From contig CM069871.1 in the NCBI GenBank assembly GCA_036172665.1, positions 58,340,713-58,404,712 of the forward strand: a DNA stretch of 64,000 bases, written 5' to 3'. The stretch is from Prosopocoilus inquinatus (Eukaryota > Arthropoda > Insecta > Coleoptera > Lucanidae). The translations under genes and the position numbers were made by a program. Position 1 is the stretch's first letter. Every line of letters starts with the position of its first letter. Positions 42,344-53,682 of the stretch are shown here, one piece after another. The notes beneath the pieces were generated by a model. The model was not told the DNA's origin. It did not search any database and saw nothing but the letters and a program-made list of their open reading frames with translations.

Positions 42344-42756
42344 TGAAACAATGTCGGTGCAAACATTTCACTTTGTGCAACAACAGATGGAGAATCATTT
42401 CGACATGTTATCAACCGACAAGAAGAAACTTCGTCTGTGGTCCAAACGATTGCATTTAGCTCTGCTGGCGTACAGGGAGCTTTTGCTGACCATATACGCA
42501 ATGGATAAATCTCCAGATGGGACAGTAAGAGATTCGGCGCAAGTAATAAAAAGCAACATCTTTTACGTGCTTGAATACCGCGAATTTATTCTGACGCTTT
42601 TGGTGACCTTCGATGAACTGAAGATGTCTCAGGCGTACTTGAACGATCTGATCGAGACCCAGCACATATTTCTGAAGATGCTGCAAAGCTACTGCGGAAG
42701 GGACGGGGAGATCATTGTTGAAAAGAAGTCTAAGGCTAAAAGAAAGAAAAGGGAAC
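42344..42756 (+). CDS. timeout: timeout internal exon e
   Basis: This exon is separated from exon d by a 93-bp intron; the acceptor ttgttacag ends at 42343. One base completes a Ser codon, giving SETMSVQTFHFVQQQ (human SETLSVRTFHF). Later landmarks are LHLALLAYRELLLTIYAMD, SAQVIKSNIFYVLEYREF and DLIETQHIFLKMLQSYC. It finishes in a strongly basic tail (KKSKAKRKKRER), the likely nuclear-localisation-type stretch also seen in vertebrates. The donor is gtaagt at 42757, after one base of a split codon. Reading on past the donor gives a stop within four codons, which confirms the splice site. Confidence 0.95.
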
Positions 42757-43239
42757 GTAAGTTGTGACGCCCGCTAAATGTTATTTTGTTAGCATACCAT
42801 TAATCATTTTGATTTCTATGGGGGCAAAAAACTTGGAGCAGAATTTTCAAACGATGCGCTACTTCTGAAAACATGACGTCAGCTCGCGGTTTTGTAAACA
42901 TATTTAAAAACTAGACGTGACAAATGATTTTAATGTTGCCTTTACGAAATTTACTCCGCCGACGCGTTTTCTTTTTATTAAATGGAAATTTCCAGCAACC
43001 AGCTTTTAATCGCCCTCGGAAGTTATTATTATTATTATTTTTTCTTTTTGGGGAACTTTGTCGAAGTTTGTAATATTCCTCCAGCTGCTTCTTCGTGTTT
43101 TAAGATTTCGTATCGGACTTAACGCTCGCTTCTATTTATTTTGCCGCTTAAAGCGCACTGTAATTCGGCGAATGAATTATTTCAGCTGCGGAATGTAACT
43201 CCAGTTTAATAAATTAAATTCGTAATTTATATTTCATAG

Positions 43240-43396
43240 CGAGAGGGGCTGCCAAACCGGCCGTCGAAATGAATCTGGAGCATCAGTGGGATGAGGTCGC
43301 CCCCCAACTGTCCGCTGTACTCGAGGGTCAGACCGACATCTCAACTGATGTGGTGCCCTTTGATGCAACATCCGACATCCCTATTGACGACCAGAA
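43240..43396 (+). CDS. timeout: timeout internal exon f
   Basis: Acceptor atttcatag ends at 43239 and donor gtgagt starts at 43397. With the leftover C from exon e the frame reads P-R-G-A-A-K-P-A-V. It then gives HQWDEVAPQLSAVLEGQ and TDVVPFDATSDIPIDDQ. The vertebrate protein has WPALAEQL and DSVVPFDAASEVPVEEQ at this place. The exon ends with two bases of a split Lys codon. It is acidic after the basic tail of exon e and lies between the N-terminal helical domain and the C-terminal region. Confidence 0.92.
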
Positions 43397-43926
43397 GTGA
43401 GTAGCTTTCAATATTTGATACGATTATAATGTGCATGTATTATTTACTTTTGTACCACCATCAATAACGATAACGCATTGGACATTCAATTTGATTAATT
43501 CGAATGTCAATGGCAACCTCATTTTGGGTAAGATCCATGGCTGATTATACTAATCTGCAACAACCTCTAGAATTACAAAATAATAATATAATATAATAAG
43601 AAACGGCGTTCTGCACAATAAAATTAAAGCAATTGTTAGATCTTGAAAAGGAATTGGTAAATAAATCACCACTGGATCCCGAGAAAGAAACGAATATTAA
43701 AGTTTATGTTATTTCCAAAACAAGGCCGAAAGTCACATTAAAGTGCTAATAAAATGCATCGCATATTTCGCCGTTTTTACGAATATAATAATTTTATCTG
43801 ATTATACTTATTTAAATGACGACCTCAAAATAGCGAGCATTACCATAATAAACGAATAAAAAGAGCATTAGTTGACTCTAAAGGATGTATGCGGCCGTAA
43901 AACTGTCAAAAAATATTTTTTTGCAG

Positions 43927-44007
43927 ATCAGAAGCTATGAAAAGCGTCCAGCGGAAGCTCAGGCAGAATGAGTTCGAAGCCGCTATAGGGCTACTAAGGG
44001 CAGCGAG
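43927..44007 (+). CDS. timeout: timeout internal exon g
   Basis: This short exon has acceptor ttttttgcag (ending 43926) and donor gtgagt (44008). One base completes Lys, then SEAMKSVQRKLRQNEFEAA and IGLLRAA follow, ending with two bases of an Arg codon. The vertebrate text is RAEAMVRIQDCLLAGQ, then ALTLLRSAREVW. A 16.6-kb intron follows, and the Arg codon is completed in exon h. Confidence 0.92.
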
Positions 44008-44786
44008 GTGAGTTATCTTTCTGTTTTCTTGTATCTTCTCGCGCAGTCTTGTTGTAAAAATTCTCACAAACTCTTGCGATTCGCTTTTTTTGCATCTACT
44101 GTTTCTCGTTAAAACTTACTTCTCGCCTTGTGATTACGACGTGCGTATTTTAACGACCGTTGTTACTCCTTTGCGTTTCAAGCAGCTGCTACATCAAACG
44201 AAAATATATATTTTCCATAGAAATGAAAGGGGAAAAGAAAAGTCTTCAGAACAAGCTGAAAATATAATTTTTATTTACCTTTATCTTGACGTTTTCCTAA
44301 CAGGATTGATTGTTTGGTTTATCAAAAGTGAATAAATAAAAATTATATTTTGGGCTTGTTCAGTCTAAAGTCTTTTCTTTTTCGTATCATTTCTGCAATT
44401 ATAAACGATAATCCTTTCTAAAAAAAGAATATATTTTTACGAATTTGGGGTTTCACAAATTATAATCGTTAAATTTCAGAACACTTTAATGACAAACTGT
44501 GGCAGTACACCATTAAAAACACAATAGTAATGAACTGCAACACTTGTCTATCAAATAACACTTCTACATAATGTATTTTCTACTATTCGAGGTATAAGCA
44601 TTTTGCTTGCTAACTTATAACTACGCCACTGGCGGGCAGGTACGGGCTTTTATAGTAGATCTCTGTTTATTCGAATTTGCTGGAATAAACGCGAACCAAC
44701 GAGACATTGCGATAACATTCTGTGACGAAAGATGACAGTGTTGGGCATTAGTCGAATACATTTTTAATCGTGACTAAAACTAAACG

Positions 44787-44812
44787 ACTAAATTAGTCAT
44801 GACTAATTTAGT
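44787..44812. repeat. 26-bp perfect palindrome in an AT-rich repeat
   Basis: ACTAAATTAGTCA is followed by its exact complement. It lies in a stretch dense in gactaaa/ttagtc words (44755-44900). Confidence 0.4.
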
Positions 44813-45171
44813 TGCTATTCGTCAATCATATTTTAGTATTAGTCTTTGAATAAAAAGTTGATTATTAGTCGACTAAATTCAATCATGAATAATAATGAAT
44901 AACTAAATTCACGACCAATAAATAATTTTCAAATGAAATGAAATGTCACTAAACTGGCCACCGAATCACTAAATTTTAACTTTTATGAACTATTTGCAAA
45001 GAAAGTAACTTTTTATAATCAATGTAGCTCGTTCTGAACACTGTAAACACCTTCGGTCTTCTGTAGTTAAGAAACTATTCATTTATTCTTCAAGCAATAA
45101 TCCTTTGACGAAAATTGAAGGAAATGTCCGAAAATACGTTAAGCATTTTCTTGCATTTTCTTATTTTCTGA

Positions 45172-45680
45172 ATTATGTTAGGTTAAGAGTTGCCTTTTAG
45201 CCAAATATTTTTAAGTAAGGGGGAAGGAATGTAAGCACGAAAAAAGAAACAAATTATTAATTGTTCCGTTTCCGTAATAAAAAAAAAAACTTCTGTTGTC
45301 AGATTGCGACGCTACCTAAGATAAACGCGCTGTCATTTTCATAGGCGCTACGCAAGGTTCTTTTATATCTTGAATTATGTTTTAGGTCAAGAGTTGCTTT
45401 ACGACAACTCTTTTTAACTAAAGGGGAAGGGATGTAAGAATAAAGAAAATAAATGACTAATTATCGTATTACTGAAAAAAAAAACCTTTTCTTGTTAACA
45501 GATACAAACAAGCTATCATTTTCTTATAATTTCCTGCGCGGGCGACAACATTCTTTTATATTTTGAATTATGTTAGGTTAAGAGTTGCCTTTCGCCAACG
45601 GCTTAATGGAGATGGAATGCAAAAATCCGGATTTTTTTTCTTGTACGAAGGAAATTATTAATTATTTTAAACGTTATTGG
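45172..45680 (+). repeat. Three degenerate ~200-bp tandem repeats
   Basis: A unit starting attatgttaggttaagagtt and containing aaggggaaggaatgtaa and ttattaattgttcc-like words occurs at about 45172, 45372 and 45568. The copies have diverged. Non-coding. Confidence 0.45.
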
Positions 45681-45877
45681 AATAATGTCCGGATTCTTAC
45701 AGCGAGGCAAAGGACTCTCAGGTTCTTAACGTAATTTATATAAAAAAAATAAATAACCAAAACAAAAAAAAAGAAAACGTGTTTGCTATGGGAGTTCTTT
45801 TACCATTATTATTCATTGGCAAGTCGTCTTTGAAATGCTTCTGAATTTTCTTTTAAATTAACTCGTTCCAGTCTTGT

Positions 45878-46444
45878 GGCCGGTTTCACAAAGCTTCACT
45901 CATCTTAATGCAAGGCAAAGCAAACAGTTAATTAAATTGCCAATAGAAGAAGCTCCGCAAGTTAACATTAGGCTTTTCTTATGTCATTGGCACCACAGAT
46001 TCTACCCCATGTTAAAATTATTTCACCTGGTGGTAATCCCGCTGAGCTGTACCACAACAGAAAATGTGTCTTTGCCGTATATGTTCAAGTAATTCAACTG
46101 CACTAAAGTTTCCTTCCTCCCTTTCTTTTTTCCTTTTTCATTTTTAAAAATCACTAACTACACTAATGCGAAGAATTTAAGGTGTATTTATTTAATTTGA
46201 GTTTCTAACCTCACACTACCTTCACCTACCTGACTGCAAGCGTGACGCCATGCCGGACAGATTACTTTAAATCGGTGTGAAAGTGGCAATTTTTCGATGT
46301 TGCCAAACGTAAACTCCAATTAGTTAATCAGAGATTAACAAAATAATTTTTTGTTTTGTGAAACAGCATCAAATTTTTAACGCTGATTAAACTTAACGGT
46401 TGATTAGTTAATCAACGCTTTAACAAAGCTTTGTGAAACCGGCC
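45878..46444. mobile_element. 567-bp MITE
   Basis: Perfect 19-bp terminal inverted repeats GGCCGGTTTCACAAAGCTT (45878-45896) and complement (46426-46444). Inner words gttaattaa and ttagttaatc also mirror. There is no transposase; the ORF at 45874-46092 starts in the TIR and is not a gene. No clear target duplication, so the superfamily is uncertain. Confidence 0.65.
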
Positions 46445-46560
46445 ATTAGAGTAGAAAAAGACTAGTTTCTTCAAACCTTTCCAACACTTTCGGGCACCTC
46501 CACGTCTCCAGCAAAATTCAGAAAAATCCTGCTGCTTGTACACCTCCTTTCCGCCGATTA

Positions 46561-46820
46561 AACGGTTCGTTAAATTATACGAATACGAAACAATTGTATA
46601 CCTCCTCAATTTCCGCCAATGAAATGAAACATCTTACCGCGTATTTTTACGTGAATGCTACCTTTTCAATTTCCGCCGATTAAATGAAACATCTTACCGC
46701 GTGTTTTTATGTGGTTCGTATTCACATAAAAATACGCGGTAAGATGTTTCGTTTCATTGGCGGAAATTGAGGAGGTATACAATTGTTTCGTATTCGTTTA
46801 ACTTAACGAACCGAGTGATG
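46561..46820. repeat. Inverted repeat with ~95-bp arms and a third internal copy
   Basis: The left arm (cggttcgttaaattatacga ... accgcgtatttttacgtgaa) and right arm (cacataaaaatacgcggtaa ... gtttaacttaacgaacc) are near-perfect complements. The loop holds a third, direct partial copy (ttttcaatttccgccgatta, catcttaccgcgtgttttta). Non-coding foldback structure. Confidence 0.6.
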
Positions 46821-47102
46821 CAACCACCGTATGCAAAATTAATCCAAGCAGTCTGCAAGGTTGTAAAAAATATTTTCTATAGTTGAAATGATTGACAAAA
46901 AATGATTGCTTTATTTTTACTTTCTTGCAATTGGCAGTTTATTAATGAATTTTTGAAATTTCATGTTATTGATTTTTATTTTGATTTGATTTCATTTTTG
47001 CTCCTCCTACCTGCCGTTTAATTTACAGAGCGGAAATCTTTAAAATGAAAAATAAAGTACCTTAGTTTCGTGGCTTTGTTAAAACTAAATAGCGAATATA
47101 TA

Positions 47103-47789
47103 CAGTGTTTTTTTTTTTTAACTGTGGCTATAGAGAAAACTTTGTATCGTGTTAACTTTTGTTCTGCCAAAGATTTTAGTCAAATTTCAGTTTTCAATAA
47201 TCGATTACAAAATTTACTACAAACTACACATCAGCAGAATAGTTTGTACTTTGTTAGTTTCAATATTTTAACATTAAAAGTTAAAATTAATAGGAGTAAT
47301 AAATATTAACCGAGTAGGCCAAAGTCAAAATATAATTAACGCCAGTGCCGCCGCCGCCTAAACTACAAACATCACGAGAGTTTTGTGAACGGATAAATGT
47401 AATCATTTAAAATTGCTAAAAGCAGACGTTTATTTAAATAACATAATTCGAAAATTAACGGAAACCAAACAATTTCGACTCTTTCTTCAACGGTGTAAAC
47501 AGACATTTTTGTTACATTTGTGTTCTGATGTGGACCGCACAATGACAAATTAATTTTTAACGTTGACCTACTCGATTGATTTGTTCTTTATTAATTTCAA
47601 CTTTTAATCGTAAAATAATTAAATTAATGACACATTTGTTATTCGTGTAGTATGTATTTTGCAATAAATTGTATAATCGATTGTTAAAAACTGAAATTTG
47701 CCCAAAGTCTCCGGCAGAACAAAAGTTAACACCAGGCAAAATTTTCCCCGTGTAAATTCCTATGGCCACAATTAAAAAGAAAGCACTGT
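47103..47789. mobile_element. Foldback element with ~230-bp arms
   Basis: The plus-strand segment 47103-47335 and the minus-strand segment 47560-47789 correspond from the ends (cagtg with a T tract; cactg) through gttaacttttgttctgcc and aatttcagttttcaataatc. The similar short ORFs on opposite strands (47070-47309 +, 47557-47769 -) share FCSAxDFxQISVFNNRL, but only because of the inverted duplication. TA flanks are plausible. Confidence 0.5.
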
Positions 47790-48881
47790 GTAATAGTGTT
47801 GGCTAGTTTTTTTTGTTTTTTATTTTTATATTATCGACTAACAATACTATGAGAGGAAGGAGTTAAAATAAACATTCATTCACCGTTAGTTAGGTCTTTC
47901 ATTACCTGTGTTGTTTCTTTCTCGTTTCTCTGACTGGAACAGGGGTAAACGTCTTAGCTTCCGGGCATCGCATTGCAATTCGATGTAGGCCATGCAAATT
48001 ACAGGTTAACACTTTACGCATTCCAATTCGATAAGGGCCATGCAAATTTTTACGAGTATCTATTCGATAATAAGGAATATTTCACTTACCGGGTGGTTTT
48101 TCGGGCCCCGCCAACTACAGGGGCGAATCTAGAAGCTGTAGCACCCTTACAATGATATTGAACAGTAGAGAAGTAACCCTGGCACGTTGACTTCTTACCT
48201 TCGCATGCATTAACCCTTACATTCACTTATGGATATAACCCCCCGATGGATATTAGCATACCTTGCCTATTGAGAACACGTTCTCAGGCTAAGCTGATGT
48301 TACCTACTGCTAGAGTGTCCAGCACCACTCCGTGCCAGTCCAGCGACATCATCCTGTCAGATCGTTCTGGATAGCTCAATGTCACCACCAGGTCAGGCAT
48401 ACCAACCAACTGAATTCCTATTCATAATGAAGCTACTTGTCTTGTCGGTACCGTGTTCTTCATCGGTGTTGCCTGTGACTGCGACAAGTTCTACGATATC
48501 GTATGCTGGTGCATGATAACCAATTCTGGTCAACTCTGGTCAACTCCCCGGGCCTCCGCTACCAGGAGGATATTCTGTATCAGAATAAATCCCCATAATT
48601 GTATGATTCTCATACCACAGTATATACAGTCATTTCACTGGCGCTAGTTTCGCGTTATAGAAAACGTTCTTTTCGTCGTAATTCCTGGAAGAAGGCGCAG
48701 TAGACTGTGGCACGTACATTGGAGATTTCTTTATGTTTGCCACGTGATGACCACTATTTTGAGAGGTTAAGTTCATAGTGTGAGTAGAATATAGTGATAA
48801 ATACATCTGTTGCGTAGTGTAAAATATGAAAACCGTGGTATTTGATCGGGTTTTTAGGACAAACAAATTGATTTTAAATCA

Positions 48882-48927
48882 TTCAGCTGACCAGTTTCGG
48901 TTTTATTTTAAACCTTCCTCAGAGCCT
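48882..48927 (-). ncRNA. Hammerhead ribozyme motif, family 4
   Basis: On the minus strand, CTGAGGA is the complement of 48916-48922. Stem II is GGTTT/AAACC (complements of 48910-48914 and 48899-48903), with a 6-nt loop. GAAA is the complement of 48895-48898. Then CTGGTC gives a 2-bp stem III with loop UG and cleavage after UC. Stem I is GGCT with AGCT (4 pairs). One extra A lies between core and stem II, as in families 1 and 3. No second copy exists in the window, so element boundaries are unknown. Confidence 0.5.
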
Positions 48928-49919
48928 CTGATTAACAAAACGATAACTACAAACCATTGAACGATTTGGGGTGAAATTTACCGATACAAGCCGGGTCTTA
49001 TTAAAATATTTTAAAACAAAAGTTCATCAATATGGGATGTTTTTTAAACGATTCACAATAAATGATTAAAAGTAAAACAGAATTAAAAGTAACGTTAGAA
49101 AACGTACGCCAAATGACAACGAAGCTGGTTTTTACTCAGCAACGCTGAGTAAAATTTTTTTATTTTTTAGTGTAAAATATGTAAAAATAAAGTATTAATT
49201 GAAACACTGGAATTATTTTAGATTTTCGCCAGATAGAAGCAGATAAGATAGATTATAGAGTTGACGCGAACATAAAATCGAATCGCGGCGGAATGCGCAG
49301 TGGATATTTTGCGCATACGAGATCAAAGGTACCGACACAAAGTGAAATGCTATATAGATTGCGCTCACACCGCATTGCCAATAAACAGGATCTATCGCCC
49401 TACTACTTCTGCCAGAACATACCACTTAAGGTCATATTCCGCAGGTACTCTCTAGGACAAGTGCGTCAACACACCGCATAACGCATCTCTAATATATCCA
49501 ACCCTACAACCCTTAACAAAAATTCATTGCACATTTTAATCACATTTGCGAGCCCGACTCATTAACGCCTTTATGCACACGTTTACTCTTCACGCTAACC
49601 CTCGGTAGACTGTCGTATTCTTTTCCGTTTCTTTGCCTGCCTGAGCCAACCACACCCCCCTATCATATTACTAAACCAATAATGTAAACAAACATGGTCG
49701 TGTTTCACATAAAGAAATCGTAATAAATAATGAGAATATTTAGAAATAGTTAGAAAATTAAAATTAGCTGTGCGCAATACGATGTTAATTTTCGTGCAGA
49801 ATTTGTTACAAGCGAGAGATTCAGGTTACCTCAGTAGCGAATCAATTATTATCGTTGCAGTCCTGTCTATGGAGTTAACCGGAGTTTAACTTTTAATTGA
49901 AAGTGATACGAACGGTTCT

Positions 49920-50110
49920 AAGGCTGCGGTCTCACTCGCTGATTAATCGTGCATAAGCGATTAAAATTTCAAACCGATGAAATTCGAACTTTGTGACACA
50001 ACACGTCCTTACTTGATGTGCCCAATTAAACCGTTCACATTGCAACATATTGGCATAAAATTTAATCGCTTGTGCAGTTGTGTGCGATCGATCAATGGGA
50101 CAGAAGCTTA
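49920..50110. repeat. Possible small MITE
   Basis: Inverted words aagcgattaaaattt (49956-49970) and aaaatttaatcgctt (50057-50071) are enclosed by weaker mirrored ends (ctgcggtctcactcgctgat; its rough partner at 50085-50108). Non-coding and low confidence. Confidence 0.3.
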
Positions 50111-50437
50111 ATAAGTTCCTGTAATCGTAATTAATGTGACAGTTGTGAAAGCGAACTGCTGTAAATGTTGCGACACTTTTGTAAGAATGATTTTAACTTC
50201 TTAAAATTTTTTATTTCTTTAATGAAGTGTTATACAAAATTTGTTTCTGTTTCGTAAAACCAACGGTATCTCAATCATGCGTATTTCATACGCGAACATC
50301 ATGCTATTTTACGATTGGCTGATTTCGTACGTGGTACGTTCATTTTCGCGCTTACGGCGGTCATCCCGGCCCCTGACATCGTCGAGGCATCGTCGTTCTT
50401 GTTTTTGGGAGTTGTTGTCGAATTTGAAACCACTCTG

Positions 50438-50662
50438 CGATGCCAGTGCATTTTTTCCCACTAATTAGTAGCCTGTGAATATACAATCACAGATAAGTTA
50501 TGCAAATATCCGAAATGTTGTGTCAATCATTTCCGACATTTTCGTTTCTGCGACGCCGGTGCAATAGTTCACTAATTAGAAGCCTATGAATGTACACAGA
50601 TAAGTTATGCAAATGTGCAATACGTTGTTTTTCAATCGACAACATTTTCATTTCTTCTTTCT
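50438..50662 (+). repeat. 113-bp tandem dimer
   Basis: Two adjacent copies share gcgatgccagtgca/gcgacgccggtgca, cactaattagtagcct, acagataagttatgcaaat and cattttcgtttct. They are about 80 percent alike by eye. Non-coding. Confidence 0.6.
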
Positions 50663-51320
50663 TATGTTTTTTAGTACTGGAAGCTTTTTAGTTAGTGATA
50701 CGGATATCTTCTAGTATTTATTTAGGGGTATCAAATGTAGGACGTCGTTTCCGTATAGCTTCTAGCGTGGCAGTCATAACTCCGACCGGCAAGAATAAAA
50801 CGCTAGCATTGCTTTAAACCTGTGCTCGGCGGATGACGCGACGTACAGTGGTCGAAACGCCTAATCTGGCTGTGCAAAATTCAAAGCTTAAAAGTTTATT
50901 GATTTTAACGATTTGAAAAATAGTTTTGAAATAAAATTTATTCATTTTCACTCTCAGATTCGGTTTTCGTCATCCCAGATGAACTCGAAGAAAACAATTG
51001 TAATTATTTGTGTAACTAAAGATAAGATTTTTAAATGCACATAAAAAGCTGTAAACGAAATTCTCATATTCGTCTTAAGCTTGAAAATGTGTTATTTTTA
51101 AGATTTTGTTTCAATGTCGGTTTTCCCAAACTTTCCTCTGCAGGTAATTGAACGTTCTAGATACCATTATGTTAAATTTGAACTCTTCTTTTAAATCAAC
51201 TCCTACATTATTGAAGTCTATTGCATAGTAACCACTCATATCCGTTGATTTTCGAGTTCAGATATGTTTGTGTAAAATCACTGTTTAATTAACATATACA
51301 AAAAATTGCAAATATATATA

Positions 51321-53000
51321 CAGCGTGAATAAAAATTAGGAATGGTTGGTCGCTATTATGGGTTTTCCGAAAAAAATGTTTTAAATAAAAGTGAAATGGC
51401 TAATTACACTAGCCTGCGAAGGTTTTGCGGATGACATAAAAAAGGTGTATGTAGTAGATTTGGTATTCCTGAATTCGAGAAAAATATAATAATTTTTTCA
51501 TCACGCGCTACTTTTTTTTAAATAACAATATTTCAAAGTACGTTTTTCAACCATAATTTTCGATAAGCCAACTGTTACTCACTTGTTTGCACATTTCCAC
51601 TTGTTATTATTGACAGATTTGTGCTTAAGTGTTTATACATTTCATGCTATACAAAATATTAGTTTGTACTATACCGTGTGTTCCTGTTTAAGCAAATACT
51701 GAGAAAAAAATTAATGATAAGGTAAATGTTACTAAAAGACGTTGTCTAAATGATTCTAACAGTTTTGCCACATTTGTGGTTGAACCCAAAAAACACCAAA
51801 ATAGGTTTGCTATATCCAAAGTTCCTTATAACCGGTAAATAAAAAGAGGGTATGTATTTAGTAGGGTTATAATCGAGAGTTTTCTACAAACGGATTCACT
51901 ACAGCCGACAAGGGCTTTTGATAGACAAACTACAATCGAACCTCCATAACTCGAATTTCAAGGGACCGGAAAATTACGAGTTATAGAGATTTCCAGTTAA
52001 AGAAATAGATAGCAGTTACATATAATTTGCAAGGACCATCACTAAATTTCGACTTACAGAAAACGTTGATTCGTGGAGGTTCGAATTAAAGAGGTGCGAC
52101 TGTATATATTTTTGGAAGTAAAAAGTGGAACTTTTGTTAATTCGAGAAAATTTACTGAATTTTTAATCTAAAATTTAATCTAAATAGTTTTTAAAACTTT
52201 TACTGGACAGTTTTAAAATTGGGCAAAAATCCAATCGTCACTTGTTTTTTTTTTAGTATATTCTGGCGGTTCAGGTAAATCTCTAAAACGTTTGCAATTA
52301 ACATTTTTTTATATGTCTGTTAATAAAATGTACAAGTACCGTACAAAATGTAAACAAAAACCTCTAAAAAGTTTAATTTTTTTTGGAATCCTGACGTGAT
52401 AGAAAAAAACTAATAACATATTCTTTTTTATAATGTTGCAATCTTTGAAGAACACATAGTCTTATCTCATCCGCAAAAAATATATTTTTTCGCAGGTTAG
52501 TGTTATTTGCCACAAACTGGCGTTTTTAATTTTTTTCTTGTGACGTCATAATTTTGAACTGTGACATCATCAATTTTCTTTAAAATCTACATTTTTTCGT
52601 TTTTTACTGTTCAGGATTTTATAAAATATTATAGAGATAAGAAAATATTTCAGGGAAATGAACTTTATGTTGTGTGAACTTTATTTTCTGACTTCTCAAA
52701 ATTTTTCTTATAAAATCCTACAATGTATTTACATGGCCGTAAAGAGAAAAAGTATTATCAATCTGGGTGGAAAAAATTAGACGTTAAAAAATCATCGATG
52801 ACGTCACAGTTCCAGATTGTGACGTCACAGTCCCAGCCCCAGATTATGACCCCCAGATTATGACGTTTCAAGAAAAAATGAAAAACGCCAGTTTGTGGAA
52901 AATAAATAGTAATTGAACTTTTACTTAAAACATCTTTTTGTAAAACCTATAATAGCGGCTCTATCATCACATCAACCTTCCGTACTTTTTATTCGCTCTG
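51321..53000. mobile_element. 1.68-kb TIR element without transposase
   Basis: The ends CAGCGTGAATAAAAATTAGG and the complement of tactttttattcgctctg are flanked by TA on both sides (51319-51320 and 53001-53002). Mirrored words continue inward: cgctattatgggttttcc, atgttttaaataaaagt. The interior has repeated words (tgacgtcacag at 52801-52830; a kin word at 52540). No ORF was recognised. A smaller MITE (51933-52102) lies inside. Confidence 0.65.
51933..52102. mobile_element. 170-bp pogo-like MITE nested in the 1.68-kb element
   Basis: TIRs CAATCGAACCTCCATAACTC and the complement of gaattaaagaggtgcgactg are flanked by TA (51931-51932, 52103-52104). The CAGT-CGAACCTC and TTCGAA words resemble pogo/Tigger-type MITE ends. 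A similar right end (attaaagaggtcctgctgta) occurs at 57343-57362. Confidence 0.6.
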
Positions 53001-53682
53001 TATATTTGTTTGCAATTTCTTGCACATACTTTTTTTATTAATTAAATACAAACATTCTTTGTGATTGTACACAAACACATTTCAACTCGAATATCAGCGT
53101 GAGTGATTACTACATCATAAATTTCAATAGCGTGTCAGTTGACATAAAAGAATCATTCAAATTTAAAATGGTGGCTATTCAATGTTTATATTACCTGTAG
53201 GAGAATTAGTTTCGGAAAACGCAAGTCGCAACAGAATCTTAAAAACAAGACGCACACTTTCCGGCTTAAGAAAAGACAAACATAAGCGTTTCATTTACTG
53301 TTTTGTGTATTTGGGGTTTGAAAGCCCTATGCTCAGTTACTTATATAACTAAAAATTTGATGAATGAATTTGAAAAGATGTCGTCTTAGTAACTACCGAA
53401 GTATATTACATAAAAAAAGCATCGGCTTTTTTAAATTGGTACTGCTCACTTTTAACAGCTAGATTATGCATTTCTGCCACTGTGCGACGACGAGAGTAAA
53501 GCAGATCCCCCACGCGCGCCAGGAGGTTCGCCCAAGCGTAAATTTCAGCCGATTCGATGTGGCGTCATAGACGGTCTCGAGTGGTGACGCAATCCGTTAA
53601 GAAGGGCAAGATTTTAAATCGGAAATTTAGTACCCAGTCACCTGTCAGTAACTGGTTCTGTAATTATTCACGAGAGAAAATA

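Noticed and set aside
44090..44335. 81-codon ORF after exon g
   Set aside because: Starts past a good splice donor, has no TIMELESS similarity, and exon h continues the protein exactly.
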